Source: CAYWKU01 sp964459325 (lineage in GTDB: Bacteria; RBG-13-61-14; CAYWKU01). Taken from it: a stretch of DNA of 64,000 bases. Below the pieces are notes generated by a model. The model did not search any database and was not told where the DNA came from. It saw only the letters and a list, made by a program, of their open reading frames with translations. The DNA is taken from assembly GCA_964459325.1 (NCBI GenBank), contig CAYWKU010000002.1:62001-126000 (forward strand), in the 5' to 3' direction. Numbering within the stretch: the first letter of the stretch is position 1; every line of letters starts with the position of its first letter. Shown one piece after another: positions 60,036 to 64,000 of the stretch. The position numbers and the translations under genes are program-made.

Positions 60036-60430
60036 ATGCCCAGAGCTACAACCCTTCCACTCAAGGAAATCGGCATCCGGGTAAAGAAAATTCGAGGGGA
60101 ACTGACCCTGAAAAAATTCTCGGAAAAAAAATAGGCTTCGACGCCTCAATGATACACCATGTAGAAAAAGGTAAGACTCTCCCCGGCCCCGAAATGCTGC
60201 TGCGAATCGCCGAATACTCCAATACCTCCATCGAGTGGCTCCTGACCGGAGAAACCGGTCATCCCCCGGACAGGGTCAAGGAAAGCACCCCTGAACACTA
60301 CCACAAAGCCGATAAAAACACCGAAAAACTAATCCGGGCTATCCGCGGATTTTCACCCGAGGAAACCGAGCACCTGCTGGAATACGTAAAACTGATGAAA
60401 CGCAGAAGAACCCCTCCTCGGAAAGCGTAA
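60036..60430 (+). pseudogene. XRE/Cro-type HTH regulator, frameshifted at an A8 run
   Basis: From 60036 the frame reads MPRATTLPLKEIGIRVKKIR ... LKKFSEKK and stops at 60132. The rest of the HTH continues in the -1 frame from the A run: IGFDASMIHHVEKGKTLPGPEMLLRIAEYSNTSIEWLLTGE, ending at 60430. With nine As in place of eight (60124-60131) one gets a continuous 130-aa HTH_3 protein with the standard helix 2-turn-helix 3. So either one A was lost, or slippage on the A run makes a full protein. The downstream frame has no good start of its own. GAGG is 11 nt ahead of the first ATG. Confidence 0.8.
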
Positions 60431-60590
60431 AATCGCTTACCTCCGTATACGATTAAATCGACCCAAAAGCCACGGTCGCGAGCGCTCTTTACGGGGCGCG
60501 TTAGCACCTTTCCATAAATCTGTGTTATCATCAAATTAATTGTGTGTGGTCGCTTGGGTCGGCTTACCGGCAAAAAACGGCAAAAAATAC

Positions 60591-61439
60591 ATGGATAACA
60601 AAACCAGAAGAAGTATAAGGAACTGGGCCATATTCGCCATCGGCGACAAGAAAGTCGAGCGATTTTACTCGCTTCCTTTCGATGACACAGGTTTCGGCTA
60701 CGACGTATTCGGCAGCGAGCGGGAATTCATGCTGCTGGCATTCACACTGGGCACTTTGCTCAACCGGTATTATTTCAGCCTCGACAGCCGGGGCTGCGAT
60801 AATATCCCATCAAAGGGGCGCCTGATAATGGCCTCCAACCGGATGGGAATTCAAACGCTGCTCTCCCTGATGATATGGGTGGACATGATAAACGCTCATT
60901 CCCCGCCGCGCATAGTAAGGTCCGTAGTCAGCAACGCGAGGGCCGAACACCCTTTTACGGGCCTTACCATGCAAAGAATAGGCAGGGTAAGCGAACATCC
61001 CCGGAACATGGAACTGGTGCTGGCGCGGGAAGAAGTCCTGCTGCTTTTCCCCGAAAAGCAAAGGGGCAAAATGAAGGACATGGCGCGAGGAAAAAAGGTA
61101 TCGGAAATGAATCACACTTTCATCGGTCTCTGCCTCAAGTACCAGGCTCCCGTCGTTCCCGTTGCGGTTTTCACCTCGGAAGGAAGGCTGCCCATATTCT
61201 CCGGCGCGAAGACGTTTATGGATAAACTCAAACTTTCAAGGCTGCCGGCCCAGGTTACCTTCTCGGTCATGGGGTTTTTAAGCTCCCTGCCCCTGCCCTT
61301 TAAACTGAATTTGAGGTACGGAGAACCCATACCCTTTTTCGAGGAATACCCGGTCGAGACCATCGAACACCCCAACCTTATACAACAGATGTCCGAGGTG
61401 GTACGGGAACACGTACTCGGGCTGATGGAGCAGCAGTAA
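60591..61439 (+). CDS. PlsC-like lysophospholipid acyltransferase, catalytic motif altered
   Basis: A 282-aa protein with the acyltransferase (LPLAT) pattern: a hydrophobic start region, GRLIMASNRMGIQTLLSL where enzymes have the NHxxxxD motif, VLLLFPEKQRGK where FPEG(T/S)R is expected, and APVVPVAVFTSEG for the last block. His of HX4D is Arg84 and Asp is Thr89, and the Gly of FPEG is Lys. Catalysis by the usual mechanism is thus unlikely; it may bind acyl-lipids or be a divergent enzyme. I chose the ATG at 60591; an in-frame earlier start at 60540 is possible. Not clearly in an operon. Confidence 0.75.
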   Translation: MDNKTRRSIRNWAIFAIGDKKVERFYSLPFDDTGFGYDVFGSEREFMLLAFTLGTLLNRYYFSLDSRGCDNIPSKGRLIMASNRMGIQTLLSLMIWVDMINAHSPPRIVRSVVSNARAEHPFTGLTMQRIGRVSEHPRNMELVLAREEVLLLFPEKQRGKMKDMARGKKVSEMNHTFIGLCLKYQAPVVPVAVFTSEGRLPIFSGAKTFMDKLKLSRLPAQVTFSVMGFLSSLPLPFKLNLRYGEPIPFFEEYPVETIEHPNLIQQMSEVVREHVLGLMEQQ

Positions 61440-61444
61440 AAACT

Positions 61445-62563
61445 CTACCCGGTAAACCTGGCCTTTAAACCCGCCATCGCCAAACCCGGCAACAACTTCA
61501 GACCAAGCCTCTGCAAATCCCTCGACGGCGGCCTGTAGTCCGGATTCTCCATCATGGTTATGGCGTGCGTCTTGTCGCACACCTCGACACACATGCCGCA
61601 CCCGATGCATTTTTCCGGGTAATAATAGTGCACTTTACTTTCCATGACGTGAGCGCCGGTGTTGCATGAGCGGGCGCATTTGCCGCAGTTGTCGCAAAGG
61701 TCGGCATCCACCTGCGCCTTGAAATGGGGCGGAGCCATCAGCTTGCTCGCGTCGTAATGATTGACGGCCTCGAGCAGGTGGCAGCAACAGTCGCAGCAGG
61801 TGCAGATGGCGTTGGGGCTGGAAGGAGAGACATTGGCGGTAAGGAAAACCAGCTTCTTTTCCCACCTGCCGGCCACTATGTCCCGCATCTCCTCCTTCTC
61901 CACCTTCCGGCCGCTTCCATCTTCCGCCGATGCGCGGGCGAAACTTCCGAACACCAGGCACCCGTCCTCCGGCGCCGAGCGCTTGCATTCGCCTCCCGAA
62001 AAACTTACCGATTGACGGCACTGGCAGACGTTCAGCACTGTAAACTCGGTATGGGCGTCGAGCATCTCCGAAATCAGGTCCGCGTCCGCCACCCGGCTCT
62101 TGTCTTCTATAACCGCCTGTACGGGAATGTTCCTGACCGCAGGCAAAGACCGGCTCGCGTATTTGCGCACGTAACCTGTGCCGAAAAGCTCGGTAATCTT
62201 TCGCGCGTATTCCCGGTGCCACTCGCTGTCAGCCCCGTTCATAAGGAGATACTCGAACATCCCGGGTATGAGGGGAAGCAGTGAATAACCTTTCTTGCCG
62301 CCGTAAATCACCCGTCGGCGGCTCATCTCTTCCAGCACCGGCTCAATCTCCTCCGCCGGTCTGCCCGTCCTCTTCGAGATTGTCTGGAGCGAGCGCGGAT
62401 AGTAAAACGGCAACCGGCGCGCCAATTCCGCCTCCTCGGGGCTGAAAAGATGCGCCACCACCTCCACAAGTTGCCCGTTCATGGGCGGGCCCAACAGCAA
62501 AACTGAACTGAACACCCGGGCAAGCTCCACCTGCGCGGGGTCGGCATCGTACTTATCGCTCAT
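61445..62563 (-). CDS. 4Fe-4S dicluster ferredoxin-like protein
   Basis: A 372-aa iron-sulphur protein. The N-terminal about 110 residues are winged-helix-like (YYPRSLQTISKRTGRPAEEIEPVLEEMSRRRVIYGG). The middle has extra Cys clusters (NVCQCRQSVSFSGGECKRSAP and ICTCCDCCCHLLEAV). The C-terminus has two ferredoxin motifs, CDNCGKCARSCN and CIGCGMCVEVCD, although the distal Cys of the classical CxxCxxCxxxCP is followed by Asn or Asp in place of Pro. This architecture is common in anaerobic and sulphate-reducing delta-proteobacteria, with unknown partner. It lies 13 nt downstream of the MBL hydrolase. Confidence 0.88.
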   Translation of the reverse strand: MSDKYDADPAQVELARVFSSVLLLGPPMNGQLVEVVAHLFSPEEAELARRLPFYYPRSLQTISKRTGRPAEEIEPVLEEMSRRRVIYGGKKGYSLLPLIPGMFEYLLMNGADSEWHREYARKITELFGTGYVRKYASRSLPAVRNIPVQAVIEDKSRVADADLISEMLDAHTEFTVLNVCQCRQSVSFSGGECKRSAPEDGCLVFGSFARASAEDGSGRKVEKEEMRDIVAGRWEKKLVFLTANVSPSSPNAICTCCDCCCHLLEAVNHYDASKLMAPPHFKAQVDADLCDNCGKCARSCNTGAHVMESKVHYYYPEKCIGCGMCVEVCDKTHAITMMENPDYRPPSRDLQRLGLKLLPGLAMAGLKARFTG

Positions 62564-62576
62564 GGTAGGTCCCTTT

Positions 62577-63437
62577 CTATACTGTCATTCCCCCGGCGCA
62601 GAGATTTTCCCAAGTTGCCGGGCAATGAGACGGAACTATGGTCACCCACGGATAGTCCCGGTGAAAATCGTTGAGAACCTGTAGAGTTTTCTTGAACTTC
62701 TGAAAATCCGCAAGTATCATCCGCGCCGGCCTGGACGGCGGCAGCTTGCGCAGGTAGTTTTCGCTTATCCAAGCCGCGTCCCCTATGAAAAAATAGCTTT
62801 CGCCGCCGGGAAGGTTGACCATAAGCCCCATCTGGCCCCGAGTGTGACCTCTCAAAGGCGCCAGCATCAGGCTACCGTCCACGCACAAGTCCACTGCTTT
62901 ATCAAAAAGACCTTCTCCCGACGTATGGCCCTCAAAATTAACCGTATCCACTTCGTTGGGTATCCCCTCATAAAGGGATTTCACGTAACCCTTGCCGAAT
63001 ATTTTATACCTGTTCCCCTGCATGAAATCCCATTCCCGCCGTTCCACGACAAGCTTTGCGTCGGGAAAATCCTTCACACCGGCAACGTGGTCCACGTGCC
63101 CGTGCCCGATGATAATCGTCTTCACGTCGCCGGGCGCAATGCCGTGCTTCTCCAACTGCGCCGCCGCGTTATGTTCTGGCTCTATCTCGGCGGGGGTGAA
63201 CTTCTGCAGAACCCCGAAAGGAAAACCGCCGGCGGCTTCGTAAAACCGGGTATGATATCCGGTATCGTAAAGAATAACACCGCGCTCGGGATGCCTGATA
63301 AGGGCGAACATGGCTGGAACCCTTATCTTCCGCCAGCCCTCGCCTTGCGCCACCATTCCCTTGGGAGTCTCCACCCACCCGGAGTTAAGCACCTTAACAT
63401 CTACATCCGGCAAACTTTCCCGCGTCGGCGGAAACAT
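62577..63437 (-). CDS. MBL-fold metallo-hydrolase
   Basis: A 286-aa metallo-beta-lactamase-fold enzyme, with the metal motif GHGHVDHVAG (HxHxDH) around residue 125 and later metal ligands in LRGHTRGQMGLMV and YFFIGDAAWI. The pattern ALIRHPERGVILYDTGYHTRFYEAAGG resembles N-acyl-homoserine-lactone lactonase-like (AttM/AiiA group) proteins, but the substrate is open. The start at 63437 (MFPPTRESLPDVDVKVLNSG) fits the fold; the open frame further upstream overlaps the next gene. Same strand as the 4Fe-4S protein, probably one operon. Confidence 0.88.
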   Translation of the reverse strand: MFPPTRESLPDVDVKVLNSGWVETPKGMVAQGEGWRKIRVPAMFALIRHPERGVILYDTGYHTRFYEAAGGFPFGVLQKFTPAEIEPEHNAAAQLEKHGIAPGDVKTIIIGHGHVDHVAGVKDFPDAKLVVERREWDFMQGNRYKIFGKGYVKSLYEGIPNEVDTVNFEGHTSGEGLFDKAVDLCVDGSLMLAPLRGHTRGQMGLMVNLPGGESYFFIGDAAWISENYLRKLPPSRPARMILADFQKFKKTLQVLNDFHRDYPWVTIVPSHCPATWENLCAGGMTV

Positions 63438-63448
63438 AATAACACCGC

Positions 63449-64000
63449 CTATTGAGGGGTTATCTCCTGAAACTCGGCTTCGGTTATGGTAATTTCGGCC
63501 AGGTCCTCCAGTGTAAAAGGGTGAACAGCCCTCAGATCGTTTCCATCGGTTACGCTGACTTCCGCACAAGCTTCATAATCGCCGTTTGCAACATCAACGA
63601 ACGGCGCCTGAGCGCTGCCTTCCTCAAGTGTTATCGGCATACTCAGGATATCCAGGAAGCTTCTATACTCCGGCGTTCCCTCGCAAGAAGAACCTTGCTG
63701 GTAAATTTCAACCGTAACCTCTTCACCGTCATGCCCGGTCAACTCGATATTCACTATAAGGTTTATAGTAGAAAAGTCGCCGGCCTCGATCGCCGGGGTA
63801 ACGGTAGAGTCGGATATATTTACCCCTTTGTAGCCAATCATATCTCCGAGGCTTATTCCCATCCCGCTGCCGTCCATATCCAGGATGGCTATCGCCTGCC
63901 AGTTCCCGTCAAGTGTCCAGAAAACCAGCGGAACCGAGGCCGAGGCGCTGCCGCCCGAAAAGACACCCGCCCCCAGAGACAGGGGCGTTTGAGTCGCCGG
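63449..64000 (-). CDS. Secreted-type hypothetical protein, 5' end outside window
   Basis: The frame is open from the right edge of the window to the stop at 63449, so this is the C-terminal 183 residues or so of a larger gene. It is acidic, rich in beta-forming residues and Thr/Ser/Gly (FSGGSASASVPLVFWTLDGNW, INLIVNIELTGHDGEEVTVEIYQ, ANGDYEACAEVSVTDGNDLRAV). This is the look of a secreted or surface beta-sandwich protein. I do not recognise the family. Eleven nt separate it from the MBL gene. Confidence 0.6.
   Translation of the reverse strand, partial: PATQTPLSLGAGVFSGGSASASVPLVFWTLDGNWQAIAILDMDGSGMGISLGDMIGYKGVNISDSTVTPAIEAGDFSTINLIVNIELTGHDGEEVTVEIYQQGSSCEGTPEYRSFLDILSMPITLEEGSAQAPFVDVANGDYEACAEVSVTDGNDLRAVHPFTLEDLAEITITEAEFQEITPQ

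Noticed and set aside
1..64000. tRNA, rRNA, tmRNA or SRP RNA genes
   Set aside because: I scanned the larger gaps for cloverleaf arms, T-loop boxes and known RNA cores and saw none; short ones could still be missed by eye.

Overview
The window is 64 kb of GC-rich, densely coding bacterial chromosome with no rRNA, tRNA, CRISPR array, integrase or transposase that I can recognise. The gene content points to an uncultured member of the Desulfobacterota/Deltaproteobacteria (sensu lato). Clues are a DUF6178-type protein, an MXAN_5187-type C-terminal-domain protein, Hfq paired with HflX, a ferredoxin-like 4Fe-4S protein, many lipoproteins, and one long envelope-sugar/aminoacyl-tRNA/lepA-lepB operon. 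This placement is inference from families, not from a marker-gene comparison.

Layout. 1-2.2 kb: 3' end of guaA, an AT-rich Fic gene and a zinc-ribbon protein. 2.3-12.4 kb (+): dnaE, then an hfq-hflX-lipid/envelope operon (hflX, FlgT-like secreted protein, pgsA, AI-2E-type permease, lipoprotein), then dCMP deaminase-nrdR. 12.4-15.7 kb (-): miaA and a GH35-like beta-galactosidase. 15.8-19.2 kb (+): TM2 protein, lipoprotein hydrolase, multipass membrane protein, atypical SDR. 19.2-21.8 kb (-): TlpA-like protein, TetR regulator, thiolase. 21.9-27.3 kb (+): uvrC, a degenerate SNase-like protein, a short periplasmic-binding-like lipoprotein, a small Cys-rich protein, and a PHP-glycosyltransferase fusion that stops at the inter-domain linker. 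27.4-38.1 kb (-): argS, SPOR protein, rmlA, rmlB, rmlD, ugd, uxs, lepA, lepB in one tightly packed run; this makes nucleotide sugars (dTDP-deoxysugars, UDP-glucuronate, UDP-xylose) for surface polysaccharide, with rmlC absent. 38.2-43.5 kb: soluble lytic transglycosylase, LMW phosphatase, TPR lipoprotein, Ycf46-like AAA protein.

43.8-48 kb (+): a cyclic-nucleotide-binding protein, then three SPFH (HflK/HflC-type) genes. The first is a fusion of a six-helix cation-diffusion-facilitator membrane domain, with both HxxxD metal-site pairs intact, to an HflK-type SPFH protein. 48.1-52 kb: B12-type radical SAM protein, DedA protein, NAD synthetase. 52.1-52.9 kb: an AT-rich gene resembling a class III nucleotide cyclase. 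53-58.8 kb: DUF6178 protein, fold-III PLP enzyme, a hairpin-rich intergenic region, ribD-ribE and an MXAN_5187-type gene.

58.7-60.4 kb is a small accessory island. A MNT nucleotidyltransferase-HEPN pair is flanked by a perfect 98-bp direct repeat of the 3' end of the preceding gene. The HEPN gene is frameshifted. It is followed by a promoter with a strongly structured leader and an XRE regulator broken at an A8 run. 60.5-64 kb: degenerate PlsC-like acyltransferase, 4Fe-4S protein, MBL hydrolase and the 3' part of a secreted protein running off the right edge.

The strongest candidates for something new are the CDF-HflK fusion operon and the repeat-bounded MNT/HEPN insertion.
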